Assembly (NCBI RefSeq): GCF_019075875.1
Contig: NZ_JAHOOZ010000001.1
Location: 2,232,001 to 2,296,000, forward strand
Length of the DNA stretch: 64,000 nt
Direction of reading: 5' to 3'
Source of the DNA: Novosphingobium sp. G106
GTDB lineage: Bacteria > Pseudomonadota > Alphaproteobacteria > Sphingomonadales > Sphingomonadaceae
A program made the position numbers and the translations under genes. This document shows, piece by piece, positions 36,905-45,651 of the stretch (positions are counted from its first letter, which is position 1; each line of letters begins with the position of its first letter). The notes under the pieces are model-generated. The model was given only the letters and a program-made list of their open reading frames with translations, did no database searches and had not been told where the DNA came from.

Positions 36905-38837
36905 CTCCGAGCAAATCCGAACGCTTATGGCCGCAACGGGCGCTAGCGGAGCATGGGACTGGGATGTTTCCGCCGACAAACTTCATACCGATGCGCGGTT
37001 TGCCGAACTCTATGGCCTCGATCCCGAAGCCGCGATCGCAGGCCTCCCTACCAGCGCTTTTTTCCAGGCAATCCATCCCGATGACCGCGCCCGCATTCGC
37101 ATAGCGGTGGCTGGCGTGCTGGCTGGTGCGGAACTTTTCTCGAAAGAGTTTCGCGTTGCCACACCAGACGAATCCATCTTGTGGATGCACGCCCGCGGAC
37201 AATGCCATCGTGACGAGCACGATGAGATCATCGGGTTCTCGGGGGTGTTGGTCGACGTTACCGAGAGAAAGCGCACCGAGGAGCGCTTGCGGATAGCGCA
37301 GACAGCCGGCGGCGTCGGGACTTTCGAATATATCGACGGCTTCGCGACAGCGATGGTTTCCGAAGAGTTCTGCCGGCTGCTGGGACTTCATCCGGCTTCG
37401 AGTCTGCCGATCCAGACCATCAACGGGGTCGTGAAGCCCGGCCAATCGCAGTTGATACCAGACCCGCGCTCCGGCGCGATCCCCGACGAGCTGGAAGCGA
37501 TATTCCAGATTGTCCGCAACGACGATGGCGCCGACCGCTGGATCGCGCGGCGCGGCGAAATTCTTCCCGAACGGGGAGGATACCGGCTGGTAGGCGTGAT
37601 CTATGATGTGACTGCGGCCAAAGAGCAGGAAGCAGAGCTGCGCGAACTCAACGATACTCTGGAAACGCGGGTCGAGCACGAGCTAGCTATCAGACGACAG
37701 GCCGAAGACGCGTTGCGCCAGGCCCAGAAGATGGAAGCCGTTGGCCAACTTACCGGTGGAATCGCGCACGATTTCAACAACCTATTGATGGCAATTTCCA
37801 GCAGTCTGTCGCTTTTGAAGAAACGAATTCCCGATGATCCGCAGCTTCATCGGATGATCGAGAACGCTCTTCAAGGGACGCAACGGGGGGCGGCGCTGAC
37901 GCAGAGGATGCTTGCCTTCGCGCGGCGTCAAGATCTCAAACCCGAGCCGGTCGACATCGCGGCACTGGTAGATGGCATGAGAGTCCTGCTCGAGCACACT
38001 CTCGGGCCGGCATGGACCCTTCAGCTCGAATTTCCGGATGACCTTCCCGCCGTAGTGGCGGATGCCAACCAGCTCGAGATGGCGATCTTGAACCTGTCTG
38101 TGAATGCCCGCGACGCGATGGCCGATGGCGGGAAGATCTGCATTGCGGCAGAGCAGGAAAATGTCTTGGACGACAGAATTCCCGATCTGGCGCCGGGCCG
38201 ATATCTAAAGGTCTCGGTTATCGACAGCGGTTCCGGCATGGATATCGCGACGCTCGAACGAGCGACCGAGCCGTTCTTCACGACCAAAGGAATCGGCAAG
38301 GGTACCGGTCTCGGGCTTTCGATGATCGACGGCCTTGCCAAGCAACTCCACGGCACTTTCACTCTGACGAGCGATTTAGGAAACGGGACAACAGCCACCC
38401 TTTGGCTTCCGGCATCGGACGAGGATCCGGTTTCTCTGGCAGTATCTTCCATAACCGAAGTCAGTGACCGTGCTTGCCCCCTGAAGATCCTGGCAGTTGA
38501 TGACGACGCGCTGATCCTGATGAACACCGTGGATCTGCTTGCAGACCTGGGACATGATGTATTCGAGGCCAGTTCAGGCCAATCTGCGCTCGATTTCCTT
38601 AGAGAGCATCCCGATGTCGAGCTGCTTATCACCGATCAGGCAATGCCCCACATGACGGGGACTCAGCTTGCCGAGCTGGCCCGGGAGAATAATCCGGATC
38701 TCGCCATAATCCTCGCAACCGGATACGGGGAATTACCCCGCGATGCTCAAGCGAAGATTGTTAAGCTGGGCAAGCCGTTTGACCAGGACGAACTTGCAAA
38801 GGCGGTGACACAGGCCATGCAGATTTCACGTAACTGA
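36897..38837 (+). CDS. PAS-domain hybrid histidine kinase with C-terminal receiver
   Basis: This 646-residue soluble kinase has two PAS-like sensor modules (about 15-125 and 135-260, the first with HPDDRARI), then a coiled-coil linker. The HisKA dimerisation domain follows with the phospho-accepting His in [11 protein letters not shown], then the ATPase domain with [16 protein letters not shown] and [12 protein letters not shown]-terminal receiver has [13 protein letters not shown] and a KPF motif. There are no membrane segments. ATG 36897 overlaps the CheC gene. It closes the che operon, so it probably adds a cytoplasmic sensory input or shares phosphate with the operon's receivers. Confidence 0.92.
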   Translation: MPSSEQIRTLMAATGASGAWDWDVSADKLHTDARFAELYGLDPEAAIAGLPTSAFFQAIHPDDRARIRIAVAGVLAGAELFSKEFRVATPDESILWMHARGQCHRDEHDEIIGFSGVLVDVTERKRTEERLRIAQTAGGVGTFEYIDGFATAMVSEEFCRLLGLHPASSLPIQTINGVVKPGQSQLIPDPRSGAIPDELEAIFQIVRNDDGADRWIARRGEILPERGGYRLVGVIYDVTAAKEQEAELRELNDTLETRVEHELAIRRQAEDALRQAQKMEAVGQLTGGIAHDFNNLLMAISSSLSLLKKRIPDDPQLHRMIENALQGTQRGAALTQRMLAFARRQDLKPEPVDIAALVDGMRVLLEHTLGPAWTLQLEFPDDLPAVVADANQLEMAILNLSVNARDAMADGGKICIAAEQENVLDDRIPDLAPGRYLKVSVIDSGSGMDIATLERATEPFFTTKGIGKGTGLGLSMIDGLAKQLHGTFTLTSDLGNGTTATLWLPASDEDPVSLAVSSITEVSDRACPLKILAVDDDALILMNTVDLLADLGHDVFEASSGQSALDFLREHPDVELLITDQAMPHMTGTQLAELARENNPDLAIILATGYGELPRDAQAKIVKLGKPFDQDELAKAVTQAMQISRN

Positions 38838-38893
38838 CTCGCGATTCCAGCGGGCTTTCGTGCACAGCCTACACTCTCAACGCCGCCCAAAAG

Positions 38894-39259
38894 TCAGCCT
38901 AGCGCTGGCTTCAACTCCTGCTCGAAGAAGCGCGCGAAGCCCTGCTGATTGGGTCCGATGCCGGTCAGTACGATATGGTCGAATCCTGCATCGATGGCCT
39001 TCTTGATGGCCTTGAGATGGACATCGGGGTCGGGACCTGCGGTTATCGTTTCTGCCAGATCCTCAGGACGAACGTACTTCGTCGTCGCCTCGAAGCCTTC
39101 GACGGTTGGCACCTCACTATTCACCGACCAATCGAAGGCAGAAAATCGAAAGCGCTCGTGCGCCAACTTGCGTCCTTCTTCTTCAGACGATGCATAGGCG
39201 AGCGCCACTTCGAGGTAACGCGGCCCCTTCTCGAAGCCTTTGCCGAGCTTGGGGTGTGG
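38894..39259 (-). pseudogene. LLM-class oxidoreductase, C-terminal fragment cut by IS21 element
   Basis: About 122 residues of the C-terminal part of a luciferase-like, F420-dependent G6PDH-type oxidoreductase are preserved (ALAYASSEEEGRKLAHERF, FDWSVNSEVPTVEGFEA, GFDHIVLTGIGPNQQGF). The homology stops at the left end of the IS21 element, and no N-terminal part exists on the other side. The frame continues a few codons into the element. The gene is therefore dead, truncated by insertion plus deletion. Confidence 0.75.
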
Positions 39260-39369
39260 ATCGGCGTGCAAAAAGGCCCCCGTTATGGGGGTGATCGGCA
39301 TCTAAAAGGGACCCCCATCTCGATGGTTTAGGTGCGTCGGCTTGGTTGTAGCCAGGCGGCGGGATCGGG

Positions 39370-40884
39370 ATGTTGATTTTGGAGACGGTAGTAAGGATCC
39401 GGCGCGAGCACGCCGACGGTAAATCGATCAAGGCGATCGCGCGTGACCTGCGGGTGTCGCGCAAGGTGATAAGGAAGGCGATCCGCGCCCCGGAAGCGGG
39501 ATTTGCCTATCGGCGGTCGGTGCAGCCGCTTCCCCGGATCGGCCCGTTCCAGGAGCGCCTGGATACTCTGCTGACGGAGAACGAGGCACGACCCCGGCGC
39601 GAGCGGTTGCGGATGACGCGGATCCACGACCTGCTGCTGCGCGAGGGGTTCGACGGTTCCTACGATGCCGTGAGGCGCTATGCGAAGCGCTGGCTGGACG
39701 ATCGGCGCAAGGATGCCGGCGACGGCGCGGCGGCGTTTATCCCGCTGATGTTCCGGCCGGGCGAAGCATACCAGTTCGACTGGAGCCACGAGGATGTGGA
39801 GATCGCCGGCAAGCCGATGCGTGTGAAGGTCGCGCATATGCGGCTTTGCGCATCGCGGGCGGTGTTCGTGCGGGCCTATCCCCGCGAGACGCAGGAGATG
39901 GTGTTCGACGCCCACGCGCGGGCGTTCGCCTTCTTCGGCGGCGTGCCGACGCGGGGCATCTACGACAACATGAAGACCGCGGTCACGACGGTGTTCACGG
40001 GCAAGGAGCGGGTCTTCAACCGCCGGTTCCTGATCATGGCCGACCACTACATGATCGAGCCCACCGCCTGCTCGCCAGCGGCGGGTTGGGAGAAGGGCCA
40101 GGTCGAGCACCAGGTGCAGACGATGCGCGGCCGGTTCTTCCAGCCCCGATTATGCTTTGCGAGCCTGGAGGAACTGAACGGGTGGCTTGAGGCCGAGTGC
40201 CGCCGCTGGGCGGCGCTGCATCCCCATCCCGATCAGCGCGAGCTGACGATCGCCGAGGCATGGGACGCCGAGCGCCCGGCGCTCCAGGCGATGCTGGCGC
40301 CGTTCGACGGCTTCCACGAGACGCCGCACGCGGTAACCGGCACCTGCCTGATCAGCTTCGACCGCAATCGCTACTCGGTCATGGCCAAGGCGGCCCGGCG
40401 TGCGGTGCAGGTTCGCGCCTATGCCGACCGGATCGTGGTCCGCCTCGACGACGAGGTGGTCGCCGAGCATCCCCGCTTCTTCGGCCGCGATCGGATGATC
40501 CTCGATCCCTGGCACTACCTGCCGGTGCTGGCCAAGAAGCCGGGCGCCTTAAGGAACGGGGCACCGTTCCAGGACTGGGATCTCCCGCCAGCACTGGCCC
40601 GGCTCAGGCGCAAGCTGGGAACGGGCGATGAAGCCGACCGCCGGTTCGTGCGCGTGCTCTCTGCCGTGCTCACCGACGGGCTCGAAGCGGTCGAGGCCGC
40701 GATCCGCGAGGCGCTCGCCGCCGGCGCTGCCAGCGACGATGTGATCCTCAACATCCTGGCACGACGGCGCGAGCCGCCCCGACCACTGACCATCGCGACG
40801 TCCGAAGCGTTGGCGCTCAGCCACCCGCCGACCGCGGACTGTGCTCGATACGACCTGCTGCGAGGCGCCCGTGCAGCGGCATGA
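39370..40884 (+). CDS. istA: IS21 family transposase IstA
   Basis: This 504-residue DDE transposase has an N-terminal helix-turn-helix ([18 protein letters not shown]). The catalytic core has the first Asp in [12 protein letters not shown], the second Asp in the [10 protein letters not shown] segment and Glu in [16 protein letters not shown]. The C-terminal beta domain includes [18 protein letters not shown]. All catalytic residues are present and the frame is intact, so the element may still be active. Confidence 0.95.
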   Translation: MLILETVVRIRREHADGKSIKAIARDLRVSRKVIRKAIRAPEAGFAYRRSVQPLPRIGPFQERLDTLLTENEARPRRERLRMTRIHDLLLREGFDGSYDAVRRYAKRWLDDRRKDAGDGAAAFIPLMFRPGEAYQFDWSHEDVEIAGKPMRVKVAHMRLCASRAVFVRAYPRETQEMVFDAHARAFAFFGGVPTRGIYDNMKTAVTTVFTGKERVFNRRFLIMADHYMIEPTACSPAAGWEKGQVEHQVQTMRGRFFQPRLCFASLEELNGWLEAECRRWAALHPHPDQRELTIAEAWDAERPALQAMLAPFDGFHETPHAVTGTCLISFDRNRYSVMAKAARRAVQVRAYADRIVVRLDDEVVAEHPRFFGRDRMILDPWHYLPVLAKKPGALRNGAPFQDWDLPPALARLRRKLGTGDEADRRFVRVLSAVLTDGLEAVEAAIREALAAGAASDDVILNILARRREPPRPLTIATSEALALSHPPTADCARYDLLRGARAAA

Positions 40885-41599
40885 GATGATCGCCGCGATG
40901 AGCGGCCTGGGCCTCAAGGGCATGGCCAGCGCCTTCGACGAGGCGGTCACCACGGGCATGCAGCGCAAGCGCACCGCCATGGAGATCCTCACCGACCTGC
41001 TGCGCGCTGAGGCTGCTCACCGCCACGCGGCATCGATCCGCTATCGCATGACTGCGGCCCGGCTGCCGACGGTGAAGGACATCGATGCGTTCGTGTTCGA
41101 AGGCACACCGATCAACGAGCAGCTGGTACGCTCGCTGCATGCCGGCTCGTTCCTGCCCGGACAGCGCAACATCGTCCTGGTCGGCGGCACCGGGACCGGG
41201 AAGACCCACCTCGCGGTTGCGATCACTGCCAGCGTCGTGCGTGCCGGCGCCCGCGGCCGCTACTTCAACACCGTGGATCTGGTGAACCGGCTCGAGGAGG
41301 AGAGCCGCCTCGGCAAGGCAGGCGCGCTTGCGGCCCAGCTCTCGCGCCTTGACCTCGTCGTGCTCGATGAGCTCGGCTACCTGCCGTTCGCCCGCTCGGG
41401 CGGCCAGCTGCTGTTCCACCTCGTCAGCAAGCTCTACGAGCGCACCTCGGTGATCATCACGACGAACCTGGCGTTCGGGGAATGGCCGACCGTGTTCGGC
41501 GATCCCAAGATGACGGCCGCGCTGCTCGACCGCATCACGCATCACTGCGACATCGTCGAGACCGGCAACGACAGCTGGCGCCTCAGAAACCGGAGCTAA
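40841..41599 (+). CDS. istB: IS21 family ATP-binding helper IstB
   Basis: This 252-residue AAA+ ATPase helps IstA in target selection. The Walker A motif [11 protein letters not shown], Walker [13 protein letters not shown] and a sensor region ([15 protein letters not shown]) are present. It overlaps istA by 44 bases if the GTG at 40841 is used; a GTG near 40871 is an alternative start. The intact frame agrees with a functional element. Confidence 0.95.
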   Translation: MLDTTCCEAPVQRHEMIAAMSGLGLKGMASAFDEAVTTGMQRKRTAMEILTDLLRAEAAHRHAASIRYRMTAARLPTVKDIDAFVFEGTPINEQLVRSLHAGSFLPGQRNIVLVGGTGTGKTHLAVAITASVVRAGARGRYFNTVDLVNRLEEESRLGKAGALAAQLSRLDLVVLDELGYLPFARSGGQLLFHLVSKLYERTSVIITTNLAFGEWPTVFGDPKMTAALLDRITHHCDIVETGNDSWRLRNRS

Positions 41600-41804
41600 A
41601 ACCCTCCCCCCGGACCCCCCACCCGGCGGTTGACCCGGTGGGTCCACAGGAACCTCCCACGGCCGTCACCGCCAGCGCTTTAGGAGGCGCGCGGCGACGG
41701 CCGCGGGTCCCTCCTATGGACTACCGGGACAACCGCCCTGCAAACCGCAAAGGGGGGGCCCTTTTGCACGCCGATATGGGGTCCCGGTTCAACGCCTATT
41801 TACA

Positions 41805-42019
41805 CCATGGTTACGCGCAGATGCTTGACGCGTGCATCGGGGGGCAATCTGCGTGACCGGAACGCTCTTGGGCCAGGACGTGCCCGGCCTCTCACGATTC
41901 CAACGCATGACGTCGCGCAGGGATCGATCCGTTTCCGGCTCACCAGCGACGTTCAGAAACCGCAGACCGTCGAAATGCTCGGACAAGGGGCCTTCGTAGT
42001 AGCGACTTCGGCTTCGCAT
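41805..42019 (-). pseudogene. MBL-fold hydrolase, N-terminal fragment cut by IS21 element
   Basis: The first 60-70 residues resemble the start of NAPE-PLD-like metallo-beta-lactamase-fold hydrolases (YYEGPLSEHFDGLRFLN, RSLRDVMRWNRERPG). The metal-binding part is absent because the sequence runs into the IS21 right end. The remaining frame is non-functional. The C-terminal part is not found in the window. Confidence 0.65.
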
Positions 42020-42111
42020 CCTGCGACACTCTCAACTCGCGGCCGAAAGCGACCAAGTCAGAAACATAGGGACGTAAATGCCGATCGCCAGGCCCTGGTT
42101 CGCTGCGTTGC

Positions 42112-42135
42112 GAACGGCCGCTATGTCGGCGGCAA
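42112..42135 (+). repeat. Dispersed short repeat, copy 1
   Basis: This 24-base copy (GAACGGCCGCTATGTCGGCG followed by GCAA) is close to the consensus of a family with members at 43054, 48802, 61982, 63119 and 63490. It sits between the MBL fragment and the small lipoprotein gene. Confidence 0.5.
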
Positions 42136-42161
42136 CCGCCACCTCGACCCTCTTACCGAGC

Positions 42162-42530
42162 CTACAAATCGAACGTGATGCAGGTGCGGTGAGCCACATC
42201 CACTTCAGCGCCTGGTATTGCCCTGCAGATTTCCTCGAAAGCAGGCCGTCCGTAGTTCTTGTTGACTAGCTGCTTCATGCAGTTCGTGAAGGGATCGCTA
42301 CCGCCCGGTGTGGGCGGAGAATCCTTGCGACGAGGATATGCAGAACAGGCATGTTTAGCCTCTCGGACCGTGAAGGAGTCCTTGATGTTTGCGTCCTCCC
42401 AAATCGTACTGCTTTTGGGAAAACCTTTTTCAAGACCCGCCCGAGTGGCTGCATCGCCGGACGACGCGCCCTTACCGCAGCTCGCTATGCCCGACGCGAT
42501 GCAAAGCAGTACGATGGCGGAGTACTTCAT
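42162..42530 (-). CDS. Hypothetical lipoprotein
   Basis: This 122-residue protein has a lipoprotein signal (MKYSAIVLLCIASGIASC, lipobox IASC). The mature part is short, with four or more further Cys residues (HACSAYP, FTNCMKQL, EEICRAIP, HRTCITF) that could form disulfides in the periplasm. No family was recognised. It lies in the accessory stretch between the IS21 and IS91 elements and is divergent from a small membrane protein gene. Its base composition is lower in GC than the metabolic genes, which suggests acquisition. Confidence 0.6.
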   Translation of the reverse strand: MKYSAIVLLCIASGIASCGKGASSGDAATRAGLEKGFPKSSTIWEDANIKDSFTVREAKHACSAYPRRKDSPPTPGGSDPFTNCMKQLVNKNYGRPAFEEICRAIPGAEVDVAHRTCITFDL

Positions 42531-42672
42531 TGTCGTTAATATGAACCGGTGAGCTCATCGGGGCAATCTCTCGGCGGGAGTGTCGCAAAGATCGCTCCTA
42601 ACGCTTCGAACATTATTATCGTCCAGCCTCGCGAAGGCGAGCTTCAAGCGCCACGACAGGAGTTATGGTTCC

Positions 42673-43044
42673 ATGCCAGCACTAGTGCGTACTCCGACCT
42701 TTTTGTTGATGGGGATTTCCATCCCGTATGGGGAGGCCTTGCTTTTCTTGTACTTCGCGCTTCTCTTCACGCTCGGATATATGTCTCGGACAAACCCGGG
42801 GGCCAGCTTGCTGTGTTTTTGCTTGGTCACTGGCGTTGCGCTCGTCTCCGAATTTCGGACGGTCGCCATGTCCATTCCCGCATTTCGCCAAGATCGTGAG
42901 ATCCCACTGCCCTCAATTTTGATTGCCATCGCGACTTGCGCGTCCGCGTTTGCGATCGGCGCCGGCGTTCAATATTTGACGCGCCGTGCGCACGCTCGCC
43001 GTCGGCTGGGAGATGAACGTATGGCCGGTAACAGGGACGCCTGA
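42673..43044 (+). CDS. Hypothetical small membrane protein
   Basis: This 123-residue protein has about three hydrophobic segments (around 8-32, 38-58 and 79-100) and a basic C-terminal end (TRRAHARRRLGDERM). CAGGAG lies about 10 bases before ATG 42673, and an upstream in-frame start at 42580 is less likely. No homologous family was recognised. Codon use is less GC-biased than neighbouring core genes. It ends just before a dispersed repeat and the IS91-type element. Confidence 0.55.
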   Translation: MPALVRTPTFLLMGISIPYGEALLFLYFALLFTLGYMSRTNPGASLLCFCLVTGVALVSEFRTVAMSIPAFRQDREIPLPSILIAIATCASAFAIGAGVQYLTRRAHARRRLGDERMAGNRDA

Positions 43045-43366
43045 AATAGCGCGGAACGACCGCTATGTCGAAGGGTTTCGGGCGCCGGCAGGCGTACTAA
43101 ACCCGGACGAGTACGACCCGCGGTGGGTCTGGGCGTGAGCTATGGGGATTTCAATTTCGGCCGGGTCTGTGGTGTCAGCCAAGAGCTGCCTGGGAGCGAT
43201 ACAGATCGCATCGGCCACCCCCATTGCCGGGTGCGGTAGCCTGGGGCCGGTCGCTGTCTGCGTGCTTCATCGCCGAGTTTTTGGGCGATGATGGCTCTGG
43301 GTACGAACGCTACCGCTTCCGGCGGCATGATGACCGGAGGAACGGGTGTTTCCAGGCCATGCCGGA
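43045..43366. other. Non-coding stretch before the IS91 transposase end
   Basis: No protein-like frame is convincing. The part nearest the transposase stop should contain the replication-origin end (ori) of the IS91-type element, which in this family lies downstream of the transposase. The exact end could not be fixed, though the sequence around 43138-43200 is a plausible place. A dispersed repeat is at 43054-43077. Confidence 0.4.
43054..43077 (+). repeat. Dispersed short repeat, copy 2
   Basis: GAACGACCGCTATGTCGAAG matches the first 17 bases of the repeat consensus well, then diverges after GTCG. It begins 9 bases after the stop of the small membrane protein gene. Confidence 0.45.
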
Positions 43367-44590
43367 TCATGGCGCAATCTCCCGGACGAGCTTGAGAGGC
43401 CGGGGCGGTGCGCGTGGCTGCTGCCAACGCACGAAGGTCTCGATCACTACCATATGGCCACCGCAGCATGGGCATGGCGGGCGATAGTCAGGCGGCTCCT
43501 CGTCGTCGGGCGGTGGCGGGGCCGGCGCTACGTGGAGCAAGGCGCGGGCTCGGGCGATCGCATCCTTGCGCGCCGAACCTGCGAGCAGGCCATAGTGCCG
43601 GATACGATGGAAGCCGCGCGGCAGGACGTGGAGCAGGAAGCGGCGGATGAACTCGTCTGCGGCAAGGGTCATGACACGTTGTCGGTCGAGGCCATCGCGG
43701 CGATAGTCTTTGTACCGCATGGTGACGCCGCGCTCGTCGAAGGCGATGAGGCGCCGGTTTGAGATCGCGACGCGGTGAGTGTAGCGCGACAGGTAGGCGA
43801 GCACGGCCTGGGGGCCTGCGAACGGGGCCTTGGCGTAGACGACCCAGCGCTTTTTCCTGACTGGCGCGATGAGGCGCAGGAACGCCTGGCGGCCAGCGAG
43901 CTCGCTGTTCTCGCTGCCGAAGAACAGGCGGCCAGCATCGTGAAGCGCAATCAGCCGGGTGACGAAGAGGCGGCGGAACAATGCGCCCAACACGCGCACC
44001 GGCAGCAGGAAGGCGGGGCGTGAGGATATCCAGCGCATCCCGTCGAGCGCGATGCCTCCGCCCGGGACGATCATGTGTACATGGGGATGGTGGGTCATCG
44101 CCGACCCCCATGTGTGAAGCACCGCCGTGATGCCGATGCGCGCCCCCAGATGCTTCGGATCCGCCGCAATCGTCAGCATCGTCTCCGACGCCGCCTTGAA
44201 CAACAGATCGTAGACGACGGCCTTGTTCTGCCAGGCGATGGCTGCGATCTCGGCGGGCAGCGTGAAGACCACGTGGAAGTAACCCACCGGCAGCAGATCG
44301 GCCTCGCGTTCTGCCAGCCAGGTGCGTGCCGCCGCGCCCTGGCATTTTGGGCAATGCCGGTTGCGGCATGAGTTGTAGGCGATCCGCCAGTGGCCACAGT
44401 CCTCGCAGGCCTCCACGTGCCCGCCAAGCGCAGCGGTGCGGCAGTTTTCGACCGCGGTCATGACCTTGAGCTGATACAGGCTCAGGTGCCCCGCATGGGC
44501 TACACGATAGGCTGGCCCGGCAGCACAGAAGATATCTGCGACCTCGAGCGAAGATCGCACCGGCTCAACTGTCCGGCGCCCCCTGTGCAC
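43367..44590 (-). CDS. IS91 family transposase
   Basis: This 407-residue HUH-type rolling-circle transposase has the N-terminal zinc-binding cluster CEDCGHWRIAYNSCRNRHCPKCQ, the metal-binding HHPHVHMIVPGGG (HUH) and the downstream tyrosine region YLSRYTHRVAISNRRL. A Cys pair near the C-terminus (CPCCGGH) is also present. It starts with GTG at 44590, overlapping the recombinase gene. All motifs are intact. Confidence 0.93.
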   Translation of the reverse strand: MHRGRRTVEPVRSSLEVADIFCAAGPAYRVAHAGHLSLYQLKVMTAVENCRTAALGGHVEACEDCGHWRIAYNSCRNRHCPKCQGAAARTWLAEREADLLPVGYFHVVFTLPAEIAAIAWQNKAVVYDLLFKAASETMLTIAADPKHLGARIGITAVLHTWGSAMTHHPHVHMIVPGGGIALDGMRWISSRPAFLLPVRVLGALFRRLFVTRLIALHDAGRLFFGSENSELAGRQAFLRLIAPVRKKRWVVYAKAPFAGPQAVLAYLSRYTHRVAISNRRLIAFDERGVTMRYKDYRRDGLDRQRVMTLAADEFIRRFLLHVLPRGFHRIRHYGLLAGSARKDAIARARALLHVAPAPPPPDDEEPPDYRPPCPCCGGHMVVIETFVRWQQPRAPPRPLKLVREIAP

Positions 44591-45473
44591 CGGGAAGCAT
44601 CGCCAGCTTGTCCAGGGGGCTCACCACCGCCTTGACCGTCTTAATGGCGACCCTCGTGTAAAGTGCGGTCGTTTCCAGTTTGGAATGCCCGAGCAATGCC
44701 TGGATGATCCGAACATCGACACCGTCTTCGAGGAGATGGGTGGCGAAGCTGTGGCGAAGGGTATGGGGGCCGACCCGCTTGGCGATGCCCGCCGCCATCG
44801 CTGCCTCGACGACGATGCGGTGTAATTGTCTGGTGCTGACCGGCTTGAGATAGTGCTGCCCCGGGAACAGCCAGCCATCGGGGTGCATCACCCCCTGACG
44901 CTTGCCCACTCTCCACCATTCGCGCAGCAGCAACAGCAGATCATGGGCCAGCATGGCATTGCGATCTCGCCCGCCCTTGCCGCACTCGACCTTGAGCAGC
45001 ATGCGCTCGCTGTCGATATCCCGGACCCTCAGGCGCGTGACCTCCGCAGCGCGCAGACCCGCACCGTAGGCGACTGACAGCATCGCCTGGTGCTTCAGGC
45101 TGGTCGTGGCCTGAAGCAGGCGTGCGACCTCCTCGCGGCTCAGTACCGTGGGCAGGCCGCGAGGGTGCTTAACGTGATGAAGCTTGCGGGCCAGATCCGG
45201 TCGGTCGAGTGTGCGGATATAGAAGAACCGCAAGGCCGAGACGACGGTGTTCATGGTCGTCACGCTCATGCCCGCCTCGCGCTGGGCAATCTGGAAGCGG
45301 CGTAAATCTTCGCCCGTTGCGGTGTCCGGAGGTCGGCCCAGAAAGGCCGCAAACCGGGCAACGTCCCTTACGTAGTTGCGCTGCGTCGCTCGGGCAAAGC
45401 GACGCAGATCCATATCTTCGAGCATTCGCTCGCGAAGGGTCTTCGTGGAAACTTCCGTGATGGCGTTGGTCAT
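44565..45473 (-). CDS. Tyrosine-type recombinase of the IS91-type element
   Basis: This 302-residue XerC/D-like integrase has the N-terminal SAM-like core-binding domain (DLRRFARATQRNYVRDVARFAAFLG). The catalytic domain has the first Arg in AGLRAAEV, HTLRHSFATHLLEDG with His and Arg, and LLGHSKLETTALYTRV with the nucleophile Tyr. ATG 45473 is the best start. Such recombinases accompany a subset of IS91 transposases, where their exact role is unsettled. Confidence 0.92.
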   Translation of the reverse strand: MTNAITEVSTKTLRERMLEDMDLRRFARATQRNYVRDVARFAAFLGRPPDTATGEDLRRFQIAQREAGMSVTTMNTVVSALRFFYIRTLDRPDLARKLHHVKHPRGLPTVLSREEVARLLQATTSLKHQAMLSVAYGAGLRAAEVTRLRVRDIDSERMLLKVECGKGGRDRNAMLAHDLLLLLREWWRVGKRQGVMHPDGWLFPGQHYLKPVSTRQLHRIVVEAAMAAGIAKRVGPHTLRHSFATHLLEDGVDVRIIQALLGHSKLETTALYTRVAIKTVKAVVSPLDKLAMLPGAQGAPDS

Positions 45474-45651
45474 GGGTCGACTCCTCGGTTGAAGGAGTCG
45501 CAAAGGTCTGCCTCTGGCAGCCGCCGCTCAATCGAAGGGCCGTGGCAGCAGCTGCTCTACACCTCGCCGATTAGCGCCATTCCCGCGACAGCGGGTTCGT
45601 ACAAGTCGGCAAGCGTCGACGACGCAGCAACTGAAAGGCAGCATTCTCTAC

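Larger units (their letters stand above)
39257..41804 (+). mobile_element. IS21-family insertion sequence (istA-istB)
   Basis: The element carries istA and istB with characteristic overlapping order. Its ends have multiple related repeats, as in the IS21 family. A unit starting ATCGGCGTGCAAAA lies at 39260-39281, a variant ATCGGCATCTAAAAGGG at 39294-39316, and the inverted counterpart at 41752-41775, beyond which the right end begins TGTAAATAGG (minus strand, from 41804). Exact ends are inferred. No target duplication is found, and the flanking genes are unrelated fragments, so a deletion accompanied or followed insertion. Confidence 0.8.
43367..45473 (-). mobile_element. IS91-type rolling-circle element with integrase
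   Basis: It comprises a tyrosine recombinase gene followed, with a 26-base overlap, by a HUH transposase gene, the layout of one IS91 subgroup. The coordinates cover only the coding core; flanking ori and ter ends could not be located. IS91 elements make no target duplication and can mobilise adjacent DNA on the ori-side by one-ended transposition, which is relevant to the orphan genes at 42162-43044. Confidence 0.75.

Noticed and set aside
37885-37890. Another six-G run that might break the hybrid kinase frame
   Set aside because: The frame passes through it intact ([11 protein letters not shown]), so not every six-G run in the window is faulty.
43140-43475. Minus-strand 111-codon frame overlapping the transposase end
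   Set aside because: It overlaps the IS91 transposase in another frame and encodes Arg/Pro/Ala-rich sequence without any family character.
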